DNA of 64,000 nt from Wurfbainia villosa (GCA_025175895.1 CM045989.1:25823003-25887002); one strand, 5' to 3'. Numbered from the stretch's first letter, positions 1-10,549 are shown. Notes: a model not told the origin generated them from the letters alone. A program made the numbers and translations.

Positions 1-176
1 TTTGGTAGTTAGCCTGAGGCCCTTATGTTATATGTATTGTGGTGTTTGATGTTCCGACCATGTTGGTCGATGTATAGTGGGCCGTGTAGGTCTTGTATAT
101 CGATTTCAATTGTCCGCAGTATAGGGGAGATGTTGTCCCATTTTCGTCGGACAAGTACCCCTCTCGGGACGTGACA
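1..176 (+). mobile_element. 3' end of a Ty3/gypsy LTR, same family as the array at 30-64 kb
   Basis: This stretch reads like the reverse complement of the first 200 bases of the array LTRs (30,370-30,560). It shares, in order, the GCCTGAGGCC-like start, GATGTATAGTGG, CGTGTAGG, TAGGGGAGATG and the terminal CGGGACGTGACA, ending at 176. The LTR is therefore in plus orientation, opposite to the array, and clearly diverged from it. The rest of the element lies off the left edge. Beyond 176 the sequence becomes copia LTR, so this is an insertion into, or a junction with, that remnant. Confidence 0.75.
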
Positions 177-841
177 AGCTGACTCCCACTAGTTGACTGG
201 TACATCCCCCAGTCGACTGATAAACCTCAACCAAGAGGTTTAACTCAAGTATGATACCCTCATACTTGCTAGACCACCCTTAGACTAGACCTAAGCCTTC
301 TAGTCACCTCCATCGGTCTCACGTCTCTCGGATCCCTCCAAGTCATCCATGACTTGCTCATCCATATGCTAGCCTCTAAGTGCTTCCATCGACTATTGTC
401 GTGCTAATCGGGTCTACACCACCAAAGCTACACACTTGGACTTCCCATGCCAACTCCATGTTGGATTTTCCCTTGCCAGCTCCATGTTGGACTTTCCATG
501 CCAAGGCTACACACTTGGACTTCCCATGCCAACTCCATGTTGGACTTTCTATGCCAAGGTTACACACTTGGACTTCCCTTGCCAACTCCATGTTGAACTT
601 TCCAATTGCCAAGCTCCATGCTTGGACTTTCACCGCCAAGGCTACACACTTGGACTTTCCTTGCCAACTCCATGTTGGACTTTCCAAATGCCAAGACTCA
701 TGCTTGGACTTTTACCGCCAATGTTACACACTTGGACTTCCCCCATAATAATCACATGTCATATGTTTTGTCGAACATCAAAATACTACTCGAATCAAAC
801 TTGAGTTTGGTCAATCGTGACCTGGGTCGATTGCATCAACA
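177..841 (-). mobile_element. Copia LTR remnant
   Basis: Colinear with the second half of the intact LTR at 22,559-24,037. It shows the same CAGTCGACTG-type palindromes, the same blocks around AAGTATGATACC, CTTGCTAGACCACCC and GGATCCCTCC, the same CTTGGACTT repeats, and the same ending (TCGTGACCTGG then a CAACA terminus). The first half is missing. After 841 there is no CTCCCCC polypurine complement as there is at 24,038, so this is a truncated or solo LTR. Strand is given by analogy with the full element. The 60-120 residue open frames across it, open in several frames at once, are by-products of the repeats. Confidence 0.75.
423..748. repeat. Degenerate short tandem repeat inside copia LTR (CTTGGACTT motif)
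   Basis: CTTGGACTT followed by a pyrimidine-rich run and GCCAA recurs about ten times at roughly 25-40 base spacing, alternating with CCATGTTGGACTTT. The same repeat type occupies 23,590-23,940 in the intact LTR and resumes at 22,507-22,558. It is a family-specific LTR minisatellite, not coding sequence. Confidence 0.8.
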
Positions 842-1186
842 CCTAGGGGAAGTAAAGTATCAGTCAACTGGCTCCAGGAGAGTGTATGGTCAGGGGTAAT
901 TAGGCGTTGTAAAGGGAAATTGTCTGTTAGACCCAGGAAAAAAGAAAGAAAGAAATGCAGACTATTTTATCAAATATGAATATTTTATATTTATAAATCC
1001 TTTCGTATAGTTACCAAAGATTAAAAGTTACAGCTCGAAGACCTCGTTGGGATATTTCGCCATGGTGACCTCCACATCCAAATAACTAATGTCTGTACCT
1101 GGAGGGTGGCCCTGGGCAGCATGTTGTTTGTTGGCCCCTTCAAAACCTAATATGAATAGTTATGTCCCTTTGTCTACGTATTTCGT
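842..1186. other. Spacer without recognisable genes
   Basis: Lies between the copia LTR remnant and the 3' end of the antisense ORF. It holds an A/G-rich stretch (about 938-957) and an AT-rich patch near 960-1,010. No coding signal or repeat family was recognised. It is probably internal sequence of the gypsy element whose LTR begins at 3,645. Confidence 0.5.
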
Positions 1187-3260
1187 TCACAATTCTTCCT
1201 CCCGCTCTTTCCATTGAGCCTCGTTGTCAGCCACCTGGTCGACGAGAGTGTCCCTTTCTTTGGCGGTTGTTATGGCATGTTGGCCCAGGGAGGTTATGAC
1301 TTCAGAGTGTTCCTTTTGCAGCACCCGCAGTTGTCCTATAATGTTTATCAATGCCCCAAGAAAGGCAGACACTTTAGAGGAGAGGATTTCCAATTATGCT
1401 CGGTATGCTGATAAGGAAGCCTCTAAAGTTTCATTAGTTGATTGAGCTTGTAGGAGGGCAGCCGAGGATTGGGATGATCTAGCCTCTGCCTCTTTGAGTT
1501 AAACTTTGTGCTCCAACAGTTCCTGGGCTAGAGCGTTGACATGTTGAATCTTGTCGATTTGCAGGAACAACTGGTGATGAAAGGCATTGTTCTTCTTCAG
1601 AGTTTCTTCCCTTTCTTGCCCAGCTGCCATTAATTGGGTCGTTAACTCTTCACAATGAGCAGCTAAAGCAACCTCCCGATGTTTACTTTATGCTAGCTGT
1701 TGAGCTAGTTTTTTTTGCTGAGCTTAGGAGGTGCTATGGTGAGTAGCCATTGTAGACTGGTAGTCAGCCAGGTGTTGTGTTGTTTCATTATAATTGACGA
1801 TTATCTAGAGAAGAGGAAAATATGTTGTGAAGGTGAGTACCAGGGTATCTTAAGTACAAGGAGGGTAAGATAGTATACCTCTGATATGTGTTTTTGCATG
1901 CGCTCGAAGGGGCCTTGCACGCCTGACTGAAGAAATTTTTTTACCTCTTTTGTACTATGGATCTTGAGCACATACCCTAAAGTAGTAGTAGGAGGGTTTA
2001 AAGGGAGAATATCTCTCATAGGAAGAGAAGGTTTTTCAGCAGGGACGGGGAGGTTAGAAGGAGCAAAATTAGAGGGGGGAGAAGGTGAAGGAGATAGCTT
2101 TATAGGGGCTGGCAGAGGAGAAGAAGATGTAGGTGGGTCAATTCCTCTGCTCGGAAAAGAAGGAGAGGAAGAAGTGGGTAGCAAAGGAGAATGTTCTTCA
2201 TGGGTAAGTGAAGGGAGGACCAGAGACGGGACGTCTTCCCTTGTGGGTTCAGAAATGACAAGGTGGCGGTGTCTATTAAGTTTTAAGGGAGGAATAGAGG
2301 AATGAGAGGAAGAGGACGTTGGAAGGGTAGAGGAGCTGAGAGCACTCCCCTTGTGTGGGCGAAGCTTTTTGAGGGGAGAAGGGGACAAGATAGGGGATTT
2401 TCCCCTAGTCCATTTTTTTTAGGGTTTCGTGGCAACAATCTTCTCTTCGCTAACCAGGCCCTTCTGCATCAGGTCATCTGGGTCATCTGCAATACAAGAC
2501 ATCCAAAACAATAGTTAGTAACAATAAGAGTTAGTAGGCGGTGTATACTAAGTGTAGGAGTGTCCTACCTATGACGACCGGATCATCCAGGGGAAAGGGG
2601 ACAACTCATAGTAGCTCAGCAGGTGAGTGTCCAGTAGGTGGTCCGAGTTGTAATGGTGTTCCTTCAATACCTTATAGACCTCCATAAAAGGGCATTGGAG
2701 TCTACAATCTTGGAAAGAGGGCAAGTACGAAAGGGTCATCTTTCAAGTTTCAAAATAAGGAAGGGGGATAGGAAGCTGGTCGAAGAAGTATGAGTCCTTC
2801 CAACCTTTATGGGAAGAGGGTACGTTGATAAGAAATTGACATTCAGTGCGGCTAACAAAATAAAAGGTGCCCTCTTTGGAGGATTTCTACTGGAAAAGAC
2901 AGTGAAATAGTAACGGAGATAAGGTGAGCCCTAAGTGTTTAAAAACTATTACAACACCCGTTAATATTCGGAAAGCATTAGGGGCTAACTGGTTAATATG
3001 GTATTTGGTACAAATCTAATAGCTCAAAGTAGATAGGGGGCACAGGCAAGCGAAGGTCATTTATTAACTACTTGGAGAAGAAGCAGTGATAGGTGGGGGG
3101 GGGGGAGGGAACGATGTGGCCGAAAAGAGTTATAAATAAAACGACAGTTTATAGTAGGAGCTATATATAAGTCTTTGGCATCGAAGAAATAATGGTGACT
3201 GCTTATGCGCGTGACGGTATCTTCGTACCAAGGGATTAGTCTAGGGTTTTTTGAAGCCAT
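1187..3260 (-). pseudogene. Antisense ORF of a Tat/Grande-like gypsy element ('putative gypsy type transposon' protein), decayed
   Basis: Read leftwards it starts MASKNPRLIPWYEDTV at 3,260. A globular domain at about 3,000-2,580 contains QLAPNAFRILTGVVIVFKH, TECQFLINVPSSHKGWKDSY and LPSFQDCRLQCPF, the pattern I associate with the plant Pfam family 'putative gypsy type transposon' (PF04195). A likely intron (donor near 2,569, acceptor TTGCAG near 2,494) leads to a Pro/Ser-rich segment (2,388-1,880). A second likely intron (about 1,879-1,807) leads to a coiled-coil tail rich in Gln, Glu and Lys down to 1,187. Frameshifts near a poly-G run at 3,096 and several stops show it is dead. It runs antisense to the LTR that follows. 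Its function in such elements is unknown. Confidence 0.7.
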
Positions 3261-3634
3261 AGTCGGGAAGCAAAGAGAGCACTTACTTGTGGTTGAGGAG
3301 AGACGTTCGTTTGAAAGAAAGAAAACTCCTAAGGGCTAGGAGTTTAAGCGTAGGATAGTCATCGGCGAAAACCGTTGGAGGGAAGAAGAAGAGTCAAGTG
3401 AAGACTAACTTATCGAGGGTTTTGACTTTTAAACTTCCCTCTGGAAATGGAAAACAGGGCCCATTAGCCCAGTAAAATGTTTAATATACTTAAGGTAAAG
3501 TAGGGAAAAGTAAAATCTTGGCCCGATAAACTACCGGTAGGAAGATGAGAAGTTGAGTGAGATAGGGTTGATAAAAGGTGGCAGAAAACGGGGTTTCTCA
3601 CTTCGGGAGTCAAACTCAGAGCTTCGCTTGACTA
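3261..3634. other. Leader side of the antisense ORF, 3' internal region of the gypsy element
   Basis: Non-coding, rich in AGAAAG and GGGAAG runs on the plus strand. Seen from the minus strand it would be the 5' leader of the antisense ORF. Nothing else was recognised. Confidence 0.45.
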
Positions 3635-3644
3635 TTTTGGGGGG
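3635..3644 (+). other. Polypurine tract preceding a gypsy 3' LTR
   Basis: TTTTGGGGGG sits immediately before TGATTAATGA, which opens the LTR. Polypurine tracts prime plus-strand synthesis in LTR retrotransposons and abut the 3' LTR. The pairing with an LTR that ends in ATCATCA at 9,176 supports the call. Confidence 0.65.
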
Positions 3645-3661
3645 TGATTAATGATACTGCT
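3645..3661 (+). mobile_element. Gypsy LTR, first 17 bp (split by CACTA insertion)
   Basis: Starts TGATTAATGATACTGCT right after the polypurine tract. Its last three bases, GCT (3,659-3,661), are repeated after the CACTA element at 8,077-8,079, so the LTR resumes at 8,080. Confidence 0.65.
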
Positions 3662-3679
3662 CACTACAACAAAAAATCG

Positions 3680-4050
3680 AATAGACAACGGTGAAAAACT
3701 TTTGTCTATGATCTAAAAAATCCATGGTAAATCGACCCGTTGTGAAAAGTGGTGCGGCCATAGACAACGGTTAAAAACCGTTGTCGATTTAAGGAAAAGA
3801 CAACGGTTTTTAACCGTTGTCTCACTTTTCACAACGGGTTGATTTACAACGGTTTTTTTAGATCATAGACAACGAATTTTCACCGTTGTCTTTTCAACTA
3901 AAATTACAACGGATTATAACCGTTGTCTTTGATCATATTTTTCTCAACGAATGGATTTATTATAATTTTTTGAGTTATAGACAACGGTTAATAACCGTTG
4001 TCATTTATCAACGGTTACTCTAGAGAACAATAAACCATTGTCGATTTATA
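3680..4050. repeat. Left subterminal repeats of the CACTA element
   Basis: Many copies of GACAACGGT and its complement ACCGTTGTC, often as inverted pairs (for example 3,757-3,790 and 3,800-3,825) that could fold into hairpins. In En/Spm-like elements such subterminal repeats bind the element's own DNA-binding protein; that role is inferred here from the family. Confidence 0.85.
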
Positions 4051-4315
4051 GTGTTGTATTTTTAATATAAATCATACAACAATATCAAAAAGAATTATAG
4101 AAAACACATATCCACTCGCACTTGTAGCAATGTAAAGTATAAGGTCACATCATCCCAATTTAAATGATCACTCTTAAAAATATATATAAAAAAGTACTGT
4201 AGCAAAATAACTACACATTATAGGCTTAGTACTGCACCACAAGTATTATGCATAATAACTAAAACACTTATAGGTCACCACATCTAACCAAAAGAGGTTT
4301 GTACACTTAAATCTC

Positions 4316-5296
4316 CTAATCATCAAATATGTGATCTTGTATGTATTCAGCCCACTTCGAACGTACTTCATCAATTTCCTTTGTAGCTATCACAGATTTT
4401 ATGAACTGCATGTGAATAAATGAATGAAAATGTAATTAGACACTTTGAGTAGTATGTGATAATTAATTGCACAAATCATTTTACAAATATGTATCAATAA
4501 GAAAATTTGAAAATATATCTAATATATTACTATTGGTCGTAGGGAAGACTTGTCAATGGATGCGGCGCCTTCAATTATATCTCTCATATATCGCAAAACA
4601 AAATAACCGCATTGAGCTCCATCCGGTTGAAGGGGAACCTGTGATGGAAAAAATTATAGTAGTTATTCGGATAGTAAAATTTGATACATAAATTACACAA
4701 AAAAAAGTCACTAACAAAAAATGTATATGAATAACATCTACTCTAACAAGAAAGTATATGATTCACATCTACTTTAACAAAAATGTCACTAAATAATTAC
4801 TCAAATTATATAAGATCCCCACAATGTAAAACATACCTTGATTATTTCCCACAAAGGTTGTTTCTTTCCGTGTTTGCCAATCTCTGTGTTGACAATTTCA
4901 AGGCCCTTCATAAAATCATAAAAGATTATAAACTTTTAGAGCATCTAGTATATATAAAAAAATTATAATAAATATTCCAAATATTTTCCTACTAAAACTT
5001 ACATCTTCACAACATTCTTCCAAGTCTCATCACGATCCAAGTGAACTTTGCATTTTAATCGCATTTTCCCTAATAGGTTGTCCCAGATTATTGAAATCAA
5101 CTTTCAGTATAATGCCCTTCGTCCTTAGCCTTGAAATATTGTCCATATGTGTAGGACCTCTTGTCATTTTGTTTGATTGTGTGGCAGTTGAATCCTGGGT
5201 GCAGTCAACATTTTCCTCGTCTAATAAATCACCATCAATCTTAGTCTTACCCTTTTCAAGGTTTGTACCTCCTCGTTTGCTTTGATTGTTTGTCAT
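4316..5296 (-). pseudogene. CACTA-encoded protein fragment: Transposase_24-like segment plus Ulp1-type protease C-terminus
   Basis: The upstream part (5,296-5,030) encodes MTNNQSKRGG... then RGPTHMDNISRLR and VDFNNLGQPIREN, resembling the GPT-R-M...LGQP motif of plant En/Spm-associated transposase proteins. Further along, exon A (about 4,905-4,837) encodes EIVNTEIGKHGKKQPLWEII. It splices cleanly (donor CAAG/GTATGT; acceptor CATCACAG/GTTCC at 4,638) to VPLQPDGAQCGYFVLRYMRD, which has the Gln and catalytic Cys of a C48 (Ulp1/SUMO) protease. A last exon (about 4,405-4,316) ends WAEYIQDHIFDD and a stop. The catalytic His and Asp region is not found, so the protease is incomplete. Confidence 0.7.
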
Positions 5297-5669
5297 AGAG
5301 TTGACAACCTATTAATCACAAAATCTGCAATCTGCAAATATAAGGTAAATATCATAATTTAGTGCAATTGCACTCAAAGGAACATTGAATTCTTACACGT
5401 TCATATTAGCTTTTCAAGAGAAAAATACTATAAGGTAAATTACATGTACATAATAGCTTTTCAAGAGAAAAATGCTATAAGGTAAATTACACGTACATAA
5501 TTTAGTGCAATTGCTCAAAGGTAAATATCATGATTTATAACCAAACTGGGCGTACAAGGTAAAATTCAAGGAAATCACAACAAATATATAACCAAATCCA
5601 TAGTTTTATTAGAACACTCTCCAAAATAACACTGAAGCACTAGGACACAGTTCTAGCAAAATTAAGGTT

Positions 5670-5855
5670 GCGTTTGGCAGCAGCTGCATTTTCCGTTTTC
5701 CAGAAAATGGAAAACAGTTTTTTTTTTATTTTCCAGTTTTTCAGAAAATTCTCTCTCAGAAAACAAAATAGAAAATGCCAACCAAACATTATTTTCTCAT
5801 TTTCACAGAAAATAAAAATAGAAAATAGAAAATTTTCTACAAATCAAACGCCCTC
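5670..5855. mobile_element. Candidate MITE nested in the CACTA element
   Basis: A 186-bp A/T-rich block full of TTTTCCAGAAAAT-like inverted segments begins GCGTTTGGC and ends with the near-inverse CAAACGCCCTC. It is flanked on both sides by TAAGGTT (5,663-5,669 and 5,856-5,862). A GCGTTTGG-ended, hairpin-rich short element is typical of plant MITEs. The inverted ends are offset by a few bases, so the exact termini are uncertain. Confidence 0.5.
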
Positions 5856-5862
5856 TAAGGTT

Positions 5863-7700
5863 TCCAAACACTCTCCAAATTGAGCTTACTTGTGTTGGAG
5901 ATAACAACAAATATTAAACGTGCAACTTCCTGCAGTAGAATAAAATGTCAGCAAAGAGATGTATCTTTGGGAGACTTCCTCAAGCATTCTCCATGACAGT
6001 CCGTGGAAGGCACTGTCACATAACAACACAACAAAAATTTGTAAAATTAGCTTGATAGCAAAATGTGACAACCATTAAACCAAAATCAATAACAAAAAGT
6101 AACATTGAAAGACCAAACCAGATTTGATATAGACCGATAAATTAATATTACTGAGAAGCACATAAAGACTGTGCCTATGCATGGCAACAGTAACAACTAT
6201 AGTTAGGAGTTGTTTCTCTTTCTATTCCACACCTGTACCAGACTGAAATAAATATGGAAGATGTCAAACTGGGCAATCGCAATAAGTTTTCTAGTTTGTT
6301 CTCGCTTGTATTTGTTCTTCATGATTGATGACATATGCAAGTATGAGATCTAGATGGCCTGCAGATCTGTCTCATGCAAGATTTGTTATTGTTCTCCTCG
6401 CAAAATGCTAAGTTCTTTCGTATGTTGTTGTGCCTGGGAGATGGTTTCCCAATTATCACTAGGATTCATATTGAATTTAGCTAGTGACACCTACTCCCAG
6501 AAATAAACTCCAACTTAATACTCTCTCTAAATACACTTCTACACTGCTATGCAACCTCAAACATTAATTTGGATACGTTGTCCTTCATATGACATTTAAC
6601 ATTTTGCAGCAAAGTTGGAATACAGAACAAAGATGACCTTGTTGGCAGAAAATATACTTGCATGTGGATATCCTAGCTTTCTAAGTTTCCTTCTTGGCAG
6701 AAAATATACTTGCATGTGGATTATAGACTTTTCGAGGCCTTCAAAGATGACCTCCGACTGTGAAATCTAAGCCTCCTTGTCCCCGAGCTTTCATTTGCTT
6801 GCAAATGATGGCCGTTTTACTTGCACTGTGGATTCTGTGTGGTCTCTAGTTTTGCAGGTGATAGTAGATGAGAGATAGAGATCAAATGATGTAGAACAAT
6901 TAGTAAAAAAAATCCATGGCTTCATCACCAGATTTATTACCAAATTCTACTGCAAGAAGAAATAATAACATCAAAATATAAAATGCTGGACGAAAGGGAG
7001 CAAAAAAAAATCAGATATAGCTTTTAGATCTTTGCTAATTTCTCTTGTATTCCTTTTCTAGTTATAGTCCTAAGGTTTTACATGAGTAGGAACTGTGTGT
7101 ACCAAAAAGAATTTGAAAATGAAAAACAATCCAAGTCAAACATTCTTAACCAATAAAGGTTTGAAGGCACAACATGATAACCATATTGCAAGAGTTGATG
7201 ACGCTAACATGTTGGGACGGAATCAAGACGCTGAACGATGGACGATGGCCGTCGAATGGAGGTCGAGCAATGTCCGACGGAAAAGGAAAAGAACGAACGA
7301 AGGGCGAGCAACCGTGAAAAGGCGGTGCGGAAGACGGACAAGCATCACGAGCGCGAGAACGACGGAGGTTTTGGAAAGTAGGAACGACGAAGAGGTTTAG
7401 GGAAGAAATTATTTAACCTAACCTAATTTTTAATATATATAAACTTTTAAAAAATTTATTCGTTGTAATATATTGTTTGAAAAATATATATAAACTTTTA
7501 AATATATTGTTTAAAAAATATAAATAAACTTTTAAATATATTGTTGTAATCTTATATATTTATAACTTTTTTTAAAAAAACTTATTTCCAATCTTTTTAA
7601 AAAAATAGTATTAATAATTTAAAAAAATATTTGTTTTAAAATATTTTAAAATTAATAATTATTATTAATGAATTATGTTGTATTTCTGCTAATTCAATTG
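5863..7700. other. Internal CACTA sequence, no supported gene
   Basis: Mostly AT-rich. On the minus strand 6,480-6,380 reads as a short coding-like piece (NPSDNWETISQAQQHTKEL) that may be an exon remnant of the element's gene. 7,190-7,400 is GC-rich and, read leftwards, resembles a pyrimidine-rich plant 5' leader. The open frame on the plus strand there has no recognisable similarity. 7,400-7,690 is extremely AT-rich. Confidence 0.4.
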
Positions 7701-7709
7701 CACTATTAA

Positions 7710-8055
7710 AATTTCATTGACAACGGTTTACAACCGTTGTATTATTATCACAATGACATTAATTTTTGACCGTTGTGTCAAACGTAACGAAAATATTCTC
7801 ATTGACAACGGTTGATTGCACCATTATCCCAATTGTTGTTAAGATAAAAAAAAACTTAAAAGACAACGGTTCTGGAAAACCGTTGTAAAATGCGTTGTTG
7901 ATTAAAAAAAATATGGTCAATGACAACAGATAGTGTAAAACCATTGTCTTTTGTATTATATGGGCGCTCAAAGACAACGATTTTTAACAAAACCGTTGTC
8001 TTTTATCAAAATAACAACGGTTTCTCCTAAAACCGTTGTCTTTGTGGTGTTGTTT
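7710..8055. repeat. Right subterminal repeats of the CACTA element
   Basis: Repeated GACAACGGTT and AACCGTTGTC, partly paired around short spacers (for example 7,974-8,000 and 8,011-8,040), mirroring the left end. Confidence 0.85.
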
Positions 8056-8079
8056 TTTATCATTTTTGTTGTAGTGGCT

Positions 8080-9176
8080 ATACTATGATTTAAGAGTTGG
8101 AGAAAGAAACTAGGAGCGGTAAGGTAAAGTATGAAGGAGGGAATGTAGTATAAGATATACAATCTAGTCTGGGTAAACATGACTCAAGGAAATAGACCGA
8201 GTTGATGAAGTTGCAACCCGGGATAGGATGGATAAACCTAATGGGCGGAAAGTAACCCGGGGAAATGAATCAAGAACGACTCGGGAATCGACTCGAGAAA
8301 CGACTCGGGAAATTAAGGAGGTTGTAAGTGCGTGGGCTTGATGGCTGACACAAGGCCAAATGTCAACTTGGCGGGTCAAGTTTAAGTCATATGTATCTCG
8401 ATTTAAGTAAACCAGAAGGATACAAGGGAATACGCTGGGAAAGCAAGCCAAGGGTCATCCGAAAAATAGGGTTGTGTTGATGGAGAAATCGGAAGAGGTG
8501 ACTAGGGAAAATAAAGACCTTTAGAGGAAAAAGAGAGGATAAAGAAAAGGGGAGAACGCTCCTCGATATGCTTACTCATAAGAGTTTATTACGCGATATA
8601 ACAAACTAGGACCCCACATAAGATTCTCATGAGTCTCCATTTACTATCTTCATAACATAATTATTCCTCAGGCAAAAGGGGCTCTCCACGTAGACGGTGA
8701 TCTTGATAGTTTGTTACATCACAATTGACTCTAGAGGAGCAAGTATAAAAGGGGGGGGAGGGGGGGGGGGGCAGGGGAGAAAGGAGAGAGGGATTGATTT
8801 CCATTGAAGGGACTTCGACTTCTTTGAGGAAGGGATATTCAACTAGAGGGACATCTTGAAAGAAGAGGAAGGGGATCGGAGAAGGGAGAAGAAAAGCGGA
8901 GAACCATTTCAACTTTACTCGTCTCTTTGCTCTATAGACATCTTGACTTGTAATAGGTTTTCTCCACCTCTGGAAGTACTTTCGAGAAGGATATATTTTA
9001 TTGTTAAGGTGTTTAGCACCGTAGCTCGCGCTAGAGCTCATCCAGTGGAGTATGAATTGGAATTTTGAACCATGTTAAATCTTGTATTATCATTCTTTAT
9101 GACTTGCTTCATCGTCATAATCTTTTTCTTTTACTGTTGTGGTTAGAGAGAACCTCAAACCTGTTTGACATCATCA
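8080..9176 (+). mobile_element. Gypsy LTR, main part (continues 3,645-3,661)
   Basis: With the CACTA element and one GCT removed, this joins the 17 bp at 3,645 to give an LTR of about 1,114 bp that starts TGATTAATGA and ends GACATCATCA at 9,176. The short inverted termini TGAT/ATCA and the upstream polypurine tract make it the 3' LTR of a plus-strand element whose body lies to the left. It contains a TATA box followed by a long G-run. Confidence 0.65.
8744..8750 (+). promoter_or_regulatory. TATA box of the gypsy LTR
   Basis: TATAAAA lies in mid-LTR and is followed directly by a run of about 27 bases that is nearly all G (8,751-8,776). Position and orientation fit the LTR promoter. Confidence 0.55.
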
Positions 9177-10430
9177 TTTAATCTCCTAAAAGAAGATAGC
9201 AAATCCGTTGCCGCATCATTTTTCATTTTTTACTCCATTCTTTTCGATCTTCCTGCATGATTGGATCTGTTTTCCTTTTTGATTTCCTCAAAACTACTAC
9301 ATGTAGCTTGATTTGTTTTTCTATTTTGGACTCCCCAAAACGAAAAATCGCCTTTTGCTACGGAACACGTACTTCTTGACCTGCAGCTTAATTGTTTAGA
9401 AAATAAAAACGTGAAAATTGTTCCATATAAAGGGAACATAATGCGGCGGCAGGTATAGAGGTGTCAACAGCTCTTCTTGGGTTGGACTTGACATTTGGGC
9501 CAGTATGGTTGGGCCCTGTGGGTTTAACATTTTTATGCTCGGCTGAGATGTCAATGGATTGTGTTTGGCCCGAGTATTTGTCCAATATACTGGCTTAGCT
9601 CGAGTTGGATGTGTCACTTTCTTGCAAACATAATATTTTTGTTAAATTTTATTAGAGTTAATTATTTAATAATTACTGATACTCTCGGTTCTATCCATTT
9701 ACACTCAAATGTTATTTCTTTCCCTTAAAATGTTAAATTTATTATGTAATTTTCAATAATTGATCGTATACTTTTATAAAATTCCCTTAGATACTGATAT
9801 AAACAAGTTTTTTTTTGTAAAAAAAAAATTGTTTTATTTCTTGAAAAAAATAGCCATTTGAGCAAAATGTAGGTAAAGACCGATTTTGAACCTAACACTT
9901 CACCTACGCAACAAGATACGAAAAGGGAAAATTTTGCTTCATTATACCTTTGCATAAAAGGATTTTAAAATTAAAATGAGAAATAAAAAAACAAAATGTT
10001 TATAAGATCAATTAAACATGAATTAGATAACGCAGGTTTGTTAAGGCACTTGACACATCATTTGGATCCATTAATATTGAGATAATTGATATTGTTAAAT
10101 TCTAAATGGTTAAAATTTGTGTTGATGAATATTTTTCCGAAAACATGAAAATGATCCTTCTAGAACCAAACATTACACTAGAAGTATTAGATATCTCTCA
10201 AGAAAAGAGAAGCAGCATCTATCTCCATTTGATGATTAGATAACAATATCTCAAAAAGTAAACATGAAAAGAGGCACTACATGACTAAAAATCGTATGTG
10301 TTTACCAGAGGTGAAGTGAGAGGATTAGAGAAATGGAAGATGGAGAGGGGTTTACTCTCCTCTCCATCTTCCATTTAGGTAAACAGCCCCCAAATCTCCC
10401 ACCGAACTCTCGCTTCAAAGTTAATTAATT
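9177..10430. other. Intergenic region upstream of the LNK1-like gene
   Basis: AT-rich with no supported gene. A GC-richer patch at 9,450-9,615 with repeated TTGGGCC and GGCCCGAG words may be an old repeat. Open frames here are short and overlap each other on both strands. Confidence 0.5.
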
Positions 10431-10540
10431 TGGGCCTAATTGGTAGGCCGCGCCGGCCATTTTGTCTCATATCTCTTCCCGCTCATAGCGTAACGGGAAC
10501 AGAGTTTCCGTTACGATGGGCTGTTGGGGGGAGGTTCACG

Positions 10541-10549
10541 ACACGTGGC
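10541..10549 (+). promoter_or_regulatory. G-box (ACACGTGGC) in the LNK1-like promoter
   Basis: A perfect CACGTG core in the ACACGTGGC context, about 250 bp upstream of the TATA box. This element is bound by plant bZIP and bHLH factors, including light and clock regulators. Use at this gene is inferred from position only. A TGGGCC site-II-like word lies at 10,431-10,436. Confidence 0.5.

Larger units (their letters stand above)
3662..8076 (-). mobile_element. CACTA (En/Spm-type) DNA transposon, 4,415 bp
   Basis: Both ends carry the terminal inverted repeat CACTACAACAAAAA (start 3,662; inverted at the right end, finishing GTAGTG at 8,076). It is flanked by a perfect 3-bp target duplication GCT (3,659-3,661 and 8,077-8,079), as expected for the superfamily. 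Hundreds of bases of subterminal ACAACGG/CCGTTGT repeats lie inside each end. The coding remnant runs on the minus strand (4,316-5,296), and a GC-rich stretch at 7,190-7,400 could be its leader. No complete transposase is visible, so the copy is most likely non-autonomous. Confidence 0.9.

Noticed and set aside
376..899. Several overlapping open frames of 97-122 codons on both strands
   Set aside because: Periodic peptides open in several frames at once, produced by the CTTGGACTT repeats of a copia LTR.
7095..7400. 101-codon plus-strand frame rich in Arg
   Set aside because: On the strand opposite to the CACTA gene, in what looks like its GC-rich leader; no similarity recognised.
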